A model generated the notes under the pieces. It had not been told where the DNA came from. It worked only from the letters and a program-made list of their open reading frames with translations, and searched no databases. This document shows positions 15,445-25,537 of a stretch of DNA of 64,000 nucleotides, one piece after another (position 1 is the first letter of the stretch; each line of letters starts with the position of its first letter). A program made the translations under genes and the position numbers. The stretch is taken from assembly GCA_903904815.1 (NCBI GenBank), contig CAIVDU010000031.1, positions 62,001 to 126,000 on the forward strand, in the 5' to 3' direction. The DNA comes from an uncultured Armatimonadota bacterium (GTDB lineage: Bacteria; Armatimonadota; Fimbriimonadia; Fimbriimonadales; Fimbriimonadaceae).

Positions 15445-18165
15445 CTACTCCTTGATCTGCGATTCGAGGACGTCCTTGGCGATAGCGAGGGCTTCGTCAA
15501 CTTTGTCTAAGAGTCGACCGCCAGCGGTCGCGAAATCGGGCCTGCCTCCGCCTCCGCCTCCCGCGATCTTGGCAACTTCCTTGACTAGGTTCCCGGCGTG
15601 GGCGCCCTTTGCCAGCGCGTCCGAGCCGACCTTGCATGTGAAGCTCAGCTTGCCCTCCACAATCGTGGCCGCTAGGGTGACCTGAGTTGGCTTTCCAGCC
15701 GCTTCGTTATCGACGGCCTGGGCTGCGAGCTTAGGATCGGTGTCTCCGAAATTCATGCGCCAAAGGGTTACCCCTCGAATTGTCGTGATATCTGCCTTCG
15801 TTGCGCCGCCGCCACCGAGCGTAGACATTTCCACTTTTTCTCTTCGCTTCTTCTCTTCTCGGAGGGTGTCGAGTGTTCGCTGAACGGCGGGAACGACATC
15901 CCTTACCGAACTCTTGAGGAGTTCGGCGATCTCTCGCAGGCGGTGCGTTTCTTCAATCGCGAGTTCGTAAGCCGCCTCGCCCGTGATCGCCTCGATGCGT
16001 CGGACGCCGCTGGCGGCGCTCGTCTCCGATACGATGCGAAGCTGGCCGATCTCGCCGGTGGAGCGAACATGGGTGCCTCCGCAAAGTTCGCGGCTGAATT
16101 CTCCCACTTCGACCATTCGCACGCGGTTGCCATACTTCTCACCGAAAAGAGCCATTGCGCCCTTGGCTTTAGCCTCTTCGATGGGGAGGTCGGCGTAGGT
16201 ATGAACGGTCGTGTTGGCCAGAATCTCCGCATTCACGATTGCCTCGACCTTGGTTTTCTGATCCTCGGAGAGGGCGGAGCCATGAGTAAAGTCGAAACGG
16301 AGATTGTCGGGGCCCACATAGGATCCTGCCTGGGTGACGTGGCTGCCCAAAACGCTTCTTAGAGCGGCTTGAAGAAGGTGAGTGGCCGTATGATTTCGGA
16401 GGATTTTCAACCTTCTACCCACTAGCACCTCGGCCGAAACCGGCTTCCCAAGGAGCTTCACGGGTTCCAGATCGGTCTGGACTTCATGCCAAAACGTGCC
16501 TGCACTCTTGGTGGTGTTGGCGACGGACAGTTTGAAGTCATCGCCAAGCAGCACACCCTGGTCGCCCGTCTGGCCACCAGACTCGCCGTAAAAAGGGGTC
16601 TGATCAAGAGCGATCTTGAGGCGATTCGGTCCGACCTTTCGGACTCTTACGATGCGTGCGTCTCCCTTCGTCGCGCTGTATCCGGTGAAGGTCGTGGTCG
16701 CCGGAGCATCGTCGACAGCTTCTTCCTCAGCTCCGGTAACGGCGCCGTAGACGGATTCTCGCTCGGTAGCACCCTTTGATAGCTCTTGAGCCTTCTTAAG
16801 CGCGACTTCGTATCCTTCGATGTCGACGGAAACGCCTGCCTCGGCGGCAAGCTCGACGGTGACTTCGAGCGGGAACCCAAATGTATCGTAGAGGCGGAAG
16901 GCAGACTCGCCGGGCATGGCGGCTCCGTCCTCCAGACGATCCAACTCTTCCTGGAGGAGTGCGCTGCCTGCGGAGAGAGTGCGGCGGAAAAGCGCTTCCT
17001 CGTTGCGGAGTGTCTCGAGGATGGTCTCGCGAAGTTCGACTATCTCCGTGTAGAAGCCACCCATGGACTCGGCAACTCCTTCGTAGACGGAGTGAAGGAA
17101 CGGGCGATCAAATCCGAGTGATCGCTGGCCTTTCAGGATTGCGCGTCGAATCAGGCGGCGAAGTACGTAGCCGCGGCCGGAATTGCCGGGAAGAATGCCG
17201 TCGGAGATGCAGAACACGGCGGTTCGCATGTGGTCGGCGATGACGCGCATGGCGATGTCCGTCTGTTTGCTTTTACCGTAGCTTAAATTGTTTGACGAGA
17301 CGGCCTCGATGGTTCGAAAGATTGGCTGGAAGACATCGGTGTCGAACACGGTGCGATAACCACCGAGGACTAGCGCCGTGCGCTCCAATCCCATTCCAGT
17401 GTCGATGCTCCGGAAGGGCAGTTCCGGCATTCCATCTTTGACGTAGCCGCTAGAGGCGCCCCTGGCGGGATCCTTGAAGTGGCCCTGCCAGTCGTAGGTG
17501 ATGAAGACGTCGTTCCAGATCTCTACCCACTTGCCTTGGCCCTCGTCGCGAAGCCAGTCCTCTCGAGTGTAGGGGCCGGTCGGGGGCTCCTCTTTGGCGA
17601 CCCAGTAGAACATCTCCGAGTTCGGCCCGCACGGTCCGGGAGGGCCTTTGCTGAACGCGCCTGCGGGCCAGTAGTTGGTCTCTTCGTCGAGACGAACGAT
17701 GCGGGTCGCCGGGTCGAGACCCGTCGGAGCGATCCATTTGGACCACTCGGCAAAGGCTTCGTCGTCCTCCTCAAAAACCGAAAAGGACAGTTTGCGTGGG
17801 TCGAGACCGAGCCACTCTGCTTTGGTTAAGAACTCCCAGGAGAAGGCGATTGCGTCCGATTTGAAATAGTCTCCGAACGAGAAGTTGCCGAGCATCTCGA
17901 AGAAGGTGAGGTGAGTTGCGTCGCCTACGATGTCGATGTCACCCGTTCGCACGCACTTCTGGGAGTTCGTGAGCCGCTTGTTCTCCGGTTGGGCGACGCC
18001 TCGGAAATACGGTTTGAACTGGATCATCCCGGCGCCGTTGAATAGCAGCGACTCATCGAGTCGGCCGGTGACGTCATACGGGATCAGTGAGGCTGAAGAG
18101 ACACGGGTGTGGCCTTTCGACTCGTAGAACCTGAGGTATTTCTCGCGGAGCTCGCGGACGGTCAT
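15445..18165 (-). CDS. alaS: Alanyl-tRNA synthetase
   Basis: 906 residues, full length. It charges tRNA-Ala. The class II aminoacylation core is at the N-terminus (LREKYLRFYESKGHTRV, then MIQFKPYFRG, FFEMLGNFSFGDYFK, GPCGPNSEMF, DTGMGLERTA). The editing domain has the zinc-binding HTATHLLQ pair of His and the later CGGTH motif. The C-terminal C-Ala part carries the Gly-rich AGGGGGGRPDFATAGG signature. The start is ATG at 18165 with AGGG a few bases upstream. It follows acpS by 33 bp and overlaps neither neighbour. Nothing unusual is seen. Confidence 0.97.
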   Translation of the reverse strand: MTVRELREKYLRFYESKGHTRVSSASLIPYDVTGRLDESLLFNGAGMIQFKPYFRGVAQPENKRLTNSQKCVRTGDIDIVGDATHLTFFEMLGNFSFGDYFKSDAIAFSWEFLTKAEWLGLDPRKLSFSVFEEDDEAFAEWSKWIAPTGLDPATRIVRLDEETNYWPAGAFSKGPPGPCGPNSEMFYWVAKEEPPTGPYTREDWLRDEGQGKWVEIWNDVFITYDWQGHFKDPARGASSGYVKDGMPELPFRSIDTGMGLERTALVLGGYRTVFDTDVFQPIFRTIEAVSSNNLSYGKSKQTDIAMRVIADHMRTAVFCISDGILPGNSGRGYVLRRLIRRAILKGQRSLGFDRPFLHSVYEGVAESMGGFYTEIVELRETILETLRNEEALFRRTLSAGSALLQEELDRLEDGAAMPGESAFRLYDTFGFPLEVTVELAAEAGVSVDIEGYEVALKKAQELSKGATERESVYGAVTGAEEEAVDDAPATTTFTGYSATKGDARIVRVRKVGPNRLKIALDQTPFYGESGGQTGDQGVLLGDDFKLSVANTTKSAGTFWHEVQTDLEPVKLLGKPVSAEVLVGRRLKILRNHTATHLLQAALRSVLGSHVTQAGSYVGPDNLRFDFTHGSALSEDQKTKVEAIVNAEILANTTVHTYADLPIEEAKAKGAMALFGEKYGNRVRMVEVGEFSRELCGGTHVRSTGEIGQLRIVSETSAASGVRRIEAITGEAAYELAIEETHRLREIAELLKSSVRDVVPAVQRTLDTLREEKKRREKVEMSTLGGGGATKADITTIRGVTLWRMNFGDTDPKLAAQAVDNEAAGKPTQVTLAATIVEGKLSFTCKVGSDALAKGAHAGNLVKEVAKIAGGGGGGRPDFATAGGRLLDKVDEALAIAKDVLESQIKE

Positions 18166-18198
18166 CTTGCCCTAAAGGGTACCGGAGACGGCCAAATC

Positions 18199-18558
18199 CT
18201 AGATCAGGTGGGCCTTTACGATGTTTCGTTCGAGGATGGCAACTGCGACGGCGTGGGTTCGTTCGTGAGAGATGGTGACGTGCAGTCTGAGTCGACGACG
18301 ATCAAAATAGGCGGAATCGATGACGGCACGGGGGACCCCCACTTCGTCGGGCAGGATTTCTACTTGCTGCCATGTGAGATGGAGTCCGACCGCTTTGGCA
18401 ATCGCTTCTTTGGCTGCCCACCGTCCGGCCACCCGTTGAGGTGTGGTGCATATCTCCCGTTCTTGGTCGGTCAGGATTCGATACACGAATCGAGGGTTCT
18501 TCATTGCCCGCTCGATTCGAGCGATTTCCACCAAATCGGTGCCAAGTCCGACGATCAT
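18199..18558 (-). CDS. acpS: Holo-[acyl-carrier-protein] synthase
   Basis: 119 residues, the normal AcpS size. It transfers 4'-phosphopantetheine from CoA to a Ser of apo-ACP, activating fatty acid synthesis. The two family motifs are GLGTDLVEIARIERA (Mg-binding Asp8) and AGRWAAKEAIAKAVG (catalytic Glu and Lys), followed by the C-terminal HVTISHERTHAVAVA. First gene of a likely acpS-alaS-DUF1348 operon; a 352-bp spacer separates it from the divergent chemoreceptor gene. Confidence 0.95.
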   Translation of the reverse strand: MIVGLGTDLVEIARIERAMKNPRFVYRILTDQEREICTTPQRVAGRWAAKEAIAKAVGLHLTWQQVEILPDEVGVPRAVIDSAYFDRRRLRLHVTISHERTHAVAVAILERNIVKAHLI

Positions 18559-18910
18559 GGGTCAAAGACTACACTAGCTGGCCACATTCGCGGAGACCCC
18601 GGACGGGGCGGTGGATCACCCGGCGTAAAACGACCGCTCACCTCCAGAAATGTTTCTACTTACGAAACAAACGGAGTCGCCATTTTGAGTGACAACGCCG
18701 ATGATTTGATCCCCGTACGCGTGAATCCCGAGATTTTTTCATAAATAGATGCTTACGCAATACTTTAGTGGATACGGCGATCAGGAGTCGTCCTTTCTTG
18801 CGTTGCTAACCGCATGTTTTCGCATGTTCCGCGTTTGTAATATCTCCCGATCAAGCATCTAAGCGCATCGCGAACTTAGGCAGATCTAAGACAAAAGGCA
18901 CAACAAATCC
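18559..18910. other. Intergenic region between acpS and chemoreceptor (divergent)
   Basis: A 352-bp stretch without a convincing gene. It must hold promoters for both acpS and the chemoreceptor. Visible details are a directly repeated CGCATGTT (about 18812-18826) and an AT-rich stretch around 18730-18770. I find no riboswitch fold and no clear sigma-70 pair that I would defend. Confidence 0.5.
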
Positions 18911-20845
18911 ATGATTAAACTGAAGAATCTCGGGGTGGGACTCAAGCTAGCGTCGGGCTTCGGCCTAGTCCTCGTATGTATGGTGAGCTTAGGGCTGTTG
19001 GCTGCTCAAAACGTGAGCACGATGGACAAGTCCACCGACCTCATTGTCATCGACGCTATCCCGGTCAATAACGTGTCTCGAGACCTGCTCCTCCAACTCG
19101 TCAATGAAGAGACAGGTGTCCGAGCACTCCTTGCCACGGGACAAGAAAAGTACATGTCCGCATACAAGAAGGGCTTGGTTGGCATGGATGAAGACCTCGC
19201 GAAGCTTGAAAAGGCTTATCCTAAGCATCCTGAAATCAAGGGACTGATTGAGGACGAAGCTAAACCCGAAATCGCCAAGATCGACGCGATCTTCGTGAGC
19301 CTCATTGCCCAGGTTAAGGATGGTCACCTGGAAGAAGCTCGGGGAAGAATCGCCGAGGCTAAGGCGACATTCAAGACGTTCCGAGATACTTATGCGAAGA
19401 TCGTAGCCGCGAGCGACAAGACGATCAAGATTGCCCGGGCACACAGCCGCGCTGCCTACGCTCAGACGATGCAGGTCATCTTAGGATTCTGCGCGGTGGC
19501 GCTGATTCTGGCGATTGCAACGGCATTTGCGGTCACGCGATCGATCGTGTTGCCGATCCGGGCTCTCTCGAGCCGACTCGAGTCACTTCAGGAACTGGAC
19601 TTGGCGAGTCTCCGCCAGTCATTGGAAGGGCTATCCACGGGCGACTTAACCCAGTCAGCAGCTTCTAGTACTCAGCCGATGAAACTCGACCAAAGGGACG
19701 AGCTTGGCCAGATGGCACGAACGTTCGACGAGATGCTTAAGTCGGTCGAGTATTCGGTCAATGCATTCAACCATGCCCGAGTGTCCCTGAACGGAATTGT
19801 CAGCGAGATCGCGAAGGGTAGTCAGTCGGTAGCCAAGACCAGCACCCTGCTGGCGGCGACGGCGGAACAGACCGGAACGGCATCGAGCGAGATTGCCTCG
19901 GCCAGTGAAAAATTGGCTCTCAACGCCACCAATGCGGCTTCCATCATGGAGGAACTTGCCGCACAGGTACAGGAGATTCAGTTTGGTTCGGGTTCCCAAA
20001 CGGCGAACGTAACCGAGGCAGCGCAAGCCCTCGCGGAAGCGGAGGCAGGTATCGGAGGCGTCGCTTCGGCCGCGGAAAACATGGCGGCGTCGGCCAACGA
20101 AGGACACCATGCGGTCACGGAGACGGTCGCGGCAATGGGGCGTGTCCAGTCGAAGGTGGATTTCTCAGCGAACAAGGTTCGAGAGCTCGACCAGAAGGGT
20201 CGCCAGATCGGCCAGATCGTTCAAAGCATTCAGACGATCGCCGAGCAGACAAATCTGCTCGCCCTGAATGCGGCCATCGAAGCAGCCCGCGCCGGAGAGC
20301 ATGGTCGTGGCTTCGCAGTGGTTGCGGACGAGGTTCGGAAGTTGGCGGAGCAAGCTGGTCACGCAACCAAGGAGATTAGCAGTCTGATCCAGAGCGTCAC
20401 GTCGACGGTTGCGGAGACAGTCGCCGCGATCGAGGTCACGACGGAAGAAGTGCGCGAAGGGGCCGCAAGAAGCACGGTGGCAGGTAACGCCCTCGAGACG
20501 ATCTTGAGTTGCTCGGAAGAAGTGGCCGCACGATCTCAGGAGGTCGCCGCTCTAACAAATCATGCCTCTGCCAAGATGAGCAGCGTGGCAGAGGCGGCTC
20601 GAATCAATAGTGGATCGACCGACGAGATGTCGGTAGGCGCCAGACGAGTCACCGAGTCGATCACGGATGTGGCGGCAATCAGCGAAGAGTCGGCGGCAGG
20701 AGCACAAGAACTGACGGCGTCGATTCAAGAGGTCGCAAACGCCGCCGTCGAATTGAACTCGATGAGTGCGAACTTTGCCGACCTGGTTGGCAAGTTCAAG
20801 ATTGAAGGGGAGCCAAAGCTCCGAGTCGTGAAGAAAGCGGCCTAA
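18911..20845 (+). CDS. Methyl-accepting chemotaxis protein
   Basis: 644 residues. One membrane helix at about 10-32, a helical periplasmic sensor about 33-185 (CHASE3 or four-helix-bundle type, with [18 protein letters not shown]), a second helix about 187-210 ([20 protein letters not shown]), a HAMP domain ([18 protein letters not shown]) and a long cytoplasmic signalling coiled coil. The highly conserved hairpin tip [20 protein letters not shown] is intact, so it should bind CheA/CheW. No CheB/CheR-docking pentapeptide is obvious at the C-terminus. The ligand is unknown. No other chemotaxis gene is in the window. Its stop overlaps the convergent Fe-S gene by 4 bp. Confidence 0.92.
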   Translation: MIKLKNLGVGLKLASGFGLVLVCMVSLGLLAAQNVSTMDKSTDLIVIDAIPVNNVSRDLLLQLVNEETGVRALLATGQEKYMSAYKKGLVGMDEDLAKLEKAYPKHPEIKGLIEDEAKPEIAKIDAIFVSLIAQVKDGHLEEARGRIAEAKATFKTFRDTYAKIVAASDKTIKIARAHSRAAYAQTMQVILGFCAVALILAIATAFAVTRSIVLPIRALSSRLESLQELDLASLRQSLEGLSTGDLTQSAASSTQPMKLDQRDELGQMARTFDEMLKSVEYSVNAFNHARVSLNGIVSEIAKGSQSVAKTSTLLAATAEQTGTASSEIASASEKLALNATNAASIMEELAAQVQEIQFGSGSQTANVTEAAQALAEAEAGIGGVASAAENMAASANEGHHAVTETVAAMGRVQSKVDFSANKVRELDQKGRQIGQIVQSIQTIAEQTNLLALNAAIEAARAGEHGRGFAVVADEVRKLAEQAGHATKEISSLIQSVTSTVAETVAAIEVTTEEVREGAARSTVAGNALETILSCSEEVAARSQEVAALTNHASAKMSSVAEAARINSGSTDEMSVGARRVTESITDVAAISEESAAGAQELTASIQEVANAAVELNSMSANFADLVGKFKIEGEPKLRVVKKAA

Positions 20846-22959
20846 TCAGCGGTCGGAAACTCACCGGCAGACCCGCTCTTACCGGCGGGTTGAGCCTCCC
20901 AGAGAAGTTCGGCTAGGTCCACTAGCCGAACTTCGTCGTTTGGACGAGCTTGTTTGAGGCTATCTCCGAGCATGATTCGGCAGAAGGGACAAGCGACCGC
21001 AACCGTCGTAGCGCCGGTGTCCAGAAGTCCTTCGGCTCGCCGATTTGCGGGACGCTGACTCGGGGATTCCTCCATCCACATTCTTCCGCCGCCGGCTCCG
21101 CAGCAGAGGGTCTTCTTGCCGCTTTCGGGAGGGGTGACCATCTGCTCGACGATCGAGCGGGGCGCCTCTACCTCTTCGTTCACCCGAGCCAGATAGCAGG
21201 GGTCATGAAGCGCCACGTCGCCACGTTTGGGTTTGGCGGCGACTAAGTCACCTTTGGTAACGAGTTCCGAAAGCAGTTGGGTGTGGTGGAATACTTCGAG
21301 GGAAGAGCCCAGTTGGCCGTACTCATTTTTCAGGCTATTGAAGCAGTGGGGGCATGCCGTTACCACCCGCTTGACCTTGTACTTTTCAAAGACGGACACG
21401 TTATGAGAAGCTTTTTCTTGAAAGAGGAATTCTTCGCCAATCCGTCGAGCGGGATCTCCCGTACAGGCTTCTTCTTTGCCCAGGCAGGCGAACCGGATTC
21501 CTGCCTTGGTAAGAAGTGATGCGACGGCTTTGGTGGTTTTGACTGCTCCGGGATCGGTTGCGCCTGCACAACCGACCCAAAAGAGATAGTCGAAATCGCC
21601 TCCATCCCGACAAAGTGGGATGCTCATCCCTTTCATCCAGTCTTCTCGATCGGAGGCCGGTTGGCCCCACGCATGACTGGTCGAAGCGGTTTGGCGGAGC
21701 ATGGTAGCGGCGGTTCCACTCAATGCGCCCTCGCTCACGAGGTTTCGCCTGACGTCGACGATCAAGTCGACATGGCGAATGAGTACTGGGCAAGCCTCCG
21801 TGCATGCGTTGCAGGTTGTGCACTGCCACAGAGCTTCCTCGGTGATTCGGGGAGCTACCTCCTCCCCGGACTGCATTGCCGTCCGGATCTCCTGAACGAC
21901 CTGTTTGGGGTTCAGAACCTTTCCCACGTTCCAGGCTGGGCATACCTCCGTGCATCGACCGCACTCCATGCATGCGTCAAGAGACATCAGGTGCCAGCGG
22001 GAATAGTCTTTTGCGAGTTTGACGCCCACCTGCTCGGTCTTTTCGACCTCTTCCATTGAGACCAACCGCAGTTCTCCCATGGGGGTTTCCGGCTTACCAG
22101 CCGCCACAAAGAAGGCGTTCACGATGTGCCGGATGCGCATCCTTGGCAAGACGATGAAAAATACGAGAACCCAGAAGGTGTGGAACCACCAAACGGTTTT
22201 GTAGGCCGTGACGCTAAAGGAACCTTGAACCTGCGCCCAGGCATAGCCAACGTACGAGACTCGGTCCCAGGCTTGAGGGTTATTGGAGATGCGGGACGCC
22301 TCTAACCAGAATCCCGTAATCACGAGAGTGAGAAGCAGTCCAAGAGTAAGGAAATCGTTGAGGCTACTGGAAAGGGGCGCTCGGCGATTCTGAAGAAGTT
22401 GGGGAGCTAGGTTCGGGTCAGCTTCGAGGCGCTCCTTTGCGTCATCCACGATGGCATGTCCGGATCGAGTGAGAAAGAATCTTCGGACAAGTGCCCAAGA
22501 GATCCCGACGAGGAAAACCAGTCCGACGGTGTCAAAGCTGCTCTCGTAAACTTCGTAGTAGAGACCCTTGTGGTACTTCCAGGGAGAGTAGGTGTTGATT
22601 CCGAGGAGAGTCGTGGCCAACACGAGGCCCATGAAGCCGTAAAAGATGAACAGATGCATCGGCGCGCCGGAGCGTTTCCGGGACGAGCGCACTTTCTTCT
22701 GTCCCAACACGAAGATCGCGATGTTCCGCAGCCAGACGGTGGCAGCTTCGCGAGATGGAATCCAGTAGGAGAGCCCGGGGCTTAATTTGGAATCGTCGAG
22801 AGGGCGACCGGTCTGCCAGAGTCGAACTCGGTCCTTGATCTGCCATGCCATAAGGGCTAGCGCAGAGAATACAAGAATGTAAAACAGCGCCTTTTCTGGC
22901 GCGGCAAAATGCAGAAACTCTTCGCGTGTCGGTTCCACGTCAATCGTACTCCTCGCCAC
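20842..22959 (-). CDS. Membrane Fe-S oxidoreductase (NarI-like/HdrD-like fusion)
   Basis: 705 residues. The N-terminal half has about five membrane helices, with His102 and His260 in them as possible heme b ligands, resembling the NarI/HdrE cytochrome b fold. Then two ferredoxin-type 4Fe-4S motifs: [12 protein letters not shown] (330-341) and [12 protein letters not shown] (380-391). The C-terminal third carries two CCG domains of the HdrB/GlpC kind, including [14 protein letters not shown]. Such fusions move electrons between quinones and a cytoplasmic partner such as an electron-transfer flavoprotein or acyl-CoA dehydrogenase; the partner is not in this window. The annotated start is GTG at 22959. 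A second in-frame GTG at 22938, preceded by GAGGAG, is also plausible. Confidence 0.85.
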   Translation of the reverse strand: MARSTIDVEPTREEFLHFAAPEKALFYILVFSALALMAWQIKDRVRLWQTGRPLDDSKLSPGLSYWIPSREAATVWLRNIAIFVLGQKKVRSSRKRSGAPMHLFIFYGFMGLVLATTLLGINTYSPWKYHKGLYYEVYESSFDTVGLVFLVGISWALVRRFFLTRSGHAIVDDAKERLEADPNLAPQLLQNRRAPLSSSLNDFLTLGLLLTLVITGFWLEASRISNNPQAWDRVSYVGYAWAQVQGSFSVTAYKTVWWFHTFWVLVFFIVLPRMRIRHIVNAFFVAAGKPETPMGELRLVSMEEVEKTEQVGVKLAKDYSRWHLMSLDACMECGRCTEVCPAWNVGKVLNPKQVVQEIRTAMQSGEEVAPRITEEALWQCTTCNACTEACPVLIRHVDLIVDVRRNLVSEGALSGTAATMLRQTASTSHAWGQPASDREDWMKGMSIPLCRDGGDFDYLFWVGCAGATDPGAVKTTKAVASLLTKAGIRFACLGKEEACTGDPARRIGEEFLFQEKASHNVSVFEKYKVKRVVTACPHCFNSLKNEYGQLGSSLEVFHHTQLLSELVTKGDLVAAKPKRGDVALHDPCYLARVNEEVEAPRSIVEQMVTPPESGKKTLCCGAGGGRMWMEESPSQRPANRRAEGLLDTGATTVAVACPFCRIMLGDSLKQARPNDEVRLVDLAELLWEAQPAGKSGSAGEFPTAD

Positions 22960-23070
22960 TTCGCGAGACGATGGAGGCTACCCGTTCTGTAAACGGAACG
23001 CTTGGACATTCAGTCCGACGGGGACCTCATGCAGGCCTAACTCCGGACATTCACATCACAACTCGCCTGC

Positions 23071-23910
23071 CTAATATTGGGCTGAAATGCCTTCAAACGA
23101 CATTCCCAATAGGTTCCAAATCACTTGATGAGCCTCTTGGTATGTGGGGAAGGTTCCAGCCAAGGTGAACCCGTTCACTCGAGTTACACGTGGCAGCTTG
23201 GCGCACATGTCCGCTTCTTCCGAGCGATTGAATTCAATCGAGAAGCTGCATGGCTCTTCCCACAAAAGCGGCTTCGTTGGAATCGATGCCAGCGCTTTTT
23301 GGACTCCTGCCTCGATCGCGGGACCTGTCTCGCTCGGGTGGCGCAGTTTGCCCATGTATCGGCCGTAGCCGGTCTTGGTAACCACGGTTTCGATTCCAGG
23401 AATTAATCGAGAGATTTCGTCGCATCCAGCTTGGTCGCTCGAAGCGAAGACGAGTGGGACTCCGTAGCGACCGGACACACCCGCGCTCAGGCCCATCTCA
23501 CCGGTCTCGACGCCGTTGACGAATAGCCGATGGACGCCGCCGGAAATGGTGTGCTCCATGATTCCGGCAGTGGTTCCGGCCATGGCGTGATAGCCGACGA
23601 GGATCGATGCATCGAAGGAGTCGTCAACGCCTTCCATCATTCCGTCGGTTCCGCTTCCGTGGCCGCTGACCAGTTCGACCCCCGGTTCCAGTTCGTCGAT
23701 CAAGAGATTCTTGGAGTTTCCGTGCGAATCTTTGATCACGATCTCGGTGGCTCCGGCAGCCCTGGCTCCCCGAATTGCGGCGTTAAGATCGTGGGTCATC
23801 ATGCGCCGAGCGAACGCATAGTCGAACGATTTGCCGTCGGGGCGGCTGCATTGAGACCACGACACGAGGCCGGTAATCCCTTCGATGTCTACCGAGATAT
23901 AGACTTTCAC
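23071..23910 (-). CDS. M55-family D-aminopeptidase-like protein
   Basis: 279 residues, like Bacillus DppA (about 274). The zinc-site residues are present: Asp8 and Glu10 in YISVDIEGITG, His63 in KDSHGNSKN, His108 in VGYHAM and Glu119 in IMEHTISGG. M55 enzymes are self-compartmentalising zinc peptidases that release D-amino acids, or act on other small peptides. No signal peptide, so cytoplasmic. The gene starts 9 bp after serS on the same strand and is probably co-transcribed with it. There is no peptide-transport gene nearby, unlike the Bacillus dpp operon. Confidence 0.88.
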   Translation of the reverse strand: MKVYISVDIEGITGLVSWSQCSRPDGKSFDYAFARRMMTHDLNAAIRGARAAGATEIVIKDSHGNSKNLLIDELEPGVELVSGHGSGTDGMMEGVDDSFDASILVGYHAMAGTTAGIMEHTISGGVHRLFVNGVETGEMGLSAGVSGRYGVPLVFASSDQAGCDEISRLIPGIETVVTKTGYGRYMGKLRHPSETGPAIEAGVQKALASIPTKPLLWEEPCSFSIEFNRSEEADMCAKLPRVTRVNGFTLAGTFPTYQEAHQVIWNLLGMSFEGISAQY

Positions 23911-23919
23911 AGTTCTAAG

Positions 23920-25197
23920 CTACCCGCCCAACCGTTCGAATCCGACGTACGGCCTGAGTGCTTCTGGAAGAAGGACCGAGCCGTCCGGTTGCTGGAACGA
24001 TTCTAGGATCGCCGAGAACAGGCGAGGGGTGGCCAATCCGCTGCCGTTGAGGATGTGGACATGCTCTGGCTTGTCTCCTTGAGCCCGCCGGAAGCGGATA
24101 TTTGCCCGTCGCGACTGATAGGCTTCGAAGTTCGAGCAGCTTGAGATCTCGAGATAACGACCCACGCCTGGTGACCAAACTTCCACGTCGTACTGTTTAC
24201 TGCCTTTAGCTCCGATGTCTCCCGTACAGATCTCGATGACTCGATAGTGGAGTCCGAGGGCTTGAAGTACGCCTTCGGCGTCGGCGGTGAGTGACTCCAA
24301 CTCTTCGTAGCTGTTCTCGGGAAGGGAGAACTTCACCAGTTCGACCTTGTCGAACTGGTGAATTCTCAAGAGGCCTCTGGTGTCTTTTCCGGCGGCGCCG
24401 GCTTCTTTCCGGAAGCAGCCGCTGTAGCCCGCGAGCTTGATTGTCAGGTCGCTAGCGTCCAGGATTTCATCGCGGTACAGATTTGTGAGAGGAACCTCAG
24501 CGGTCGGAATCAAATAGAGGTCTTCGTCCGCCTTGTAGAGATCGTCCTCAAATTTTGGTAGGTTGCCGGTGCCGACCAGGGAGGCGCGGTTGACCAGATA
24601 GGGCGGATAGATCTCGCGGTATCCGTTGCGCAACGTTTGATGGTCAATCATGAACGTGAACAGGGCTCGTTGTAGTCGAGCGCCGGCTCCCGTGTAGACG
24701 GCGAAGCCGCTGCCGGAGATCTTCGCGCCTCGGGGCAAGTCGAGAAGGCTTAGTCGCTCGGCAATGTCCCAGTGGGCCTGAGGCGCCTCTGAAAAAACGG
24801 GCTGCTCGCCCCACGTGCGAACCACCACGTTTTCGTCCTCGGTCTTGCCGTCGGGTACCGATTCATGCGGGAGGTTTGGCATCTCCAACTCGATTCGTCG
24901 GAGTGCGGCTTCAAGTTCTCGCTCTCTCTCTTCGCCATCGGTGGCCGCATCTTTGAGGGCTTTGCTCTTGGCCTTTGCCTCTTCGGCTTCCTCTCGTTTT
25001 CCTTGGGCCATTAACTGACCGATGGATTTGCTGAAACGATTGGATTCGGCTCTGGCCTCGTCATTCTCGGTTCTTACTTTCCGATACTCGGTGTCGACTC
25101 GCGAGAACTCATCCACGATCGAAGTGTCCAGTCTTTTTCGTGCAATGCCAGCCTTTACGGCTTCTGGCTGGGTTCGGATAAGTTCTCGGTCAAGCAT
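23920..25197 (-). CDS. serS: Seryl-tRNA synthetase
   Basis: 425 residues from ATG 25197, the usual family length. The frame is open for 52 more codons upstream to an ATG at 25353, but the family N-terminus [18 protein letters not shown] begins at 25197. An N-terminal coiled-coil arm (about 30-100) recognises tRNA-Ser; the class II motifs follow, with motif 2 [21 protein letters not shown] and motif 3 [19 protein letters not shown], plus the serine-binding [14 protein letters not shown] lies unusually close (one base) to the start codon. Its upstream region is shared with the divergent SLH-porin gene. Confidence 0.96.
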   Translation of the reverse strand: MLDRELIRTQPEAVKAGIARKRLDTSIVDEFSRVDTEYRKVRTENDEARAESNRFSKSIGQLMAQGKREEAEEAKAKSKALKDAATDGEERERELEAALRRIELEMPNLPHESVPDGKTEDENVVVRTWGEQPVFSEAPQAHWDIAERLSLLDLPRGAKISGSGFAVYTGAGARLQRALFTFMIDHQTLRNGYREIYPPYLVNRASLVGTGNLPKFEDDLYKADEDLYLIPTAEVPLTNLYRDEILDASDLTIKLAGYSGCFRKEAGAAGKDTRGLLRIHQFDKVELVKFSLPENSYEELESLTADAEGVLQALGLHYRVIEICTGDIGAKGSKQYDVEVWSPGVGRYLEISSCSNFEAYQSRRANIRFRRAQGDKPEHVHILNGSGLATPRLFSAILESFQQPDGSVLLPEALRPYVGFERLGG

Positions 25198-25327
25198 TCC
25201 CTCGATTTTAGCCTGCGAAAGTTTCCTGGAACCTTTCGGGAGTTGACACGTCCGAGAAAAGAAGTGGCAATACTGGGCCTTGTGGCTCAATTGTCTCGGT
25301 TCAGTAGAGAAATCCTTGCGACATTTG

Positions 25328-25356
25328 TTGCAATTTGTTTCGCTACTGTTCATAAT
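25328..25356 (+). promoter_or_regulatory. Sigma-70-like promoter for the SLH-porin gene
   Basis: TTGCAA (25328-25333), a 17-bp spacer and CATAAT (25351-25356). The -10 matches consensus in 5 of 6 positions and the spacer is ideal. Transcription would begin near 25363, giving a leader of about 175 nt. Read by eye only. Confidence 0.5.
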
Positions 25357-25445
25357 CGCAGGTGACTATCCACTCGTGGCTAGTCGGTCGATCGCAGGAT
25401 GCTAAGGACCGAGCAGATTTCCGGAGAGGGGAAGAAGGCTCATAG

Positions 25446-25470
25446 GAAACTCAGGGAAGTTGTGAGTTTC
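25446..25470 (+). promoter_or_regulatory. Leader hairpin of the SLH-porin mRNA
   Basis: Perfect 8-bp inverted repeat GAAACTCA / TGAGTTTC with a 9-nt loop, within the predicted untranslated leader. It is not followed by a T run, so it is not a terminator. It may stabilise the abundant message. Confidence 0.45.
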
Positions 25471-25537
25471 AGCCTCTGGAAGGGGAAAAGCTAGGTCAGG
25501 GCTCCAAGATCAAACTACAAGGAGATCTGACAATCAT

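Larger units (their letters stand above)
25198..25537. other. Regulatory region between serS and the SLH-porin gene
   Basis: A 340-bp divergent spacer. On the porin side it holds a good promoter (25328-25356), a hairpin (25446-25470) and a Shine-Dalgarno sequence AAGGAGA at 25519. On the serS side nothing defined is seen. The predicted porin leader is about 175 nt, long for a bacterial mRNA. Confidence 0.6.

Noticed and set aside
23920-25353. 52-residue N-terminal extension of seryl-tRNA synthetase with four Cys (zinc-ribbon-like spacing)
   Set aside because: The family N-terminus begins at 25197; the extension has no counterpart in known SerRS and lies over the divergent promoter region.
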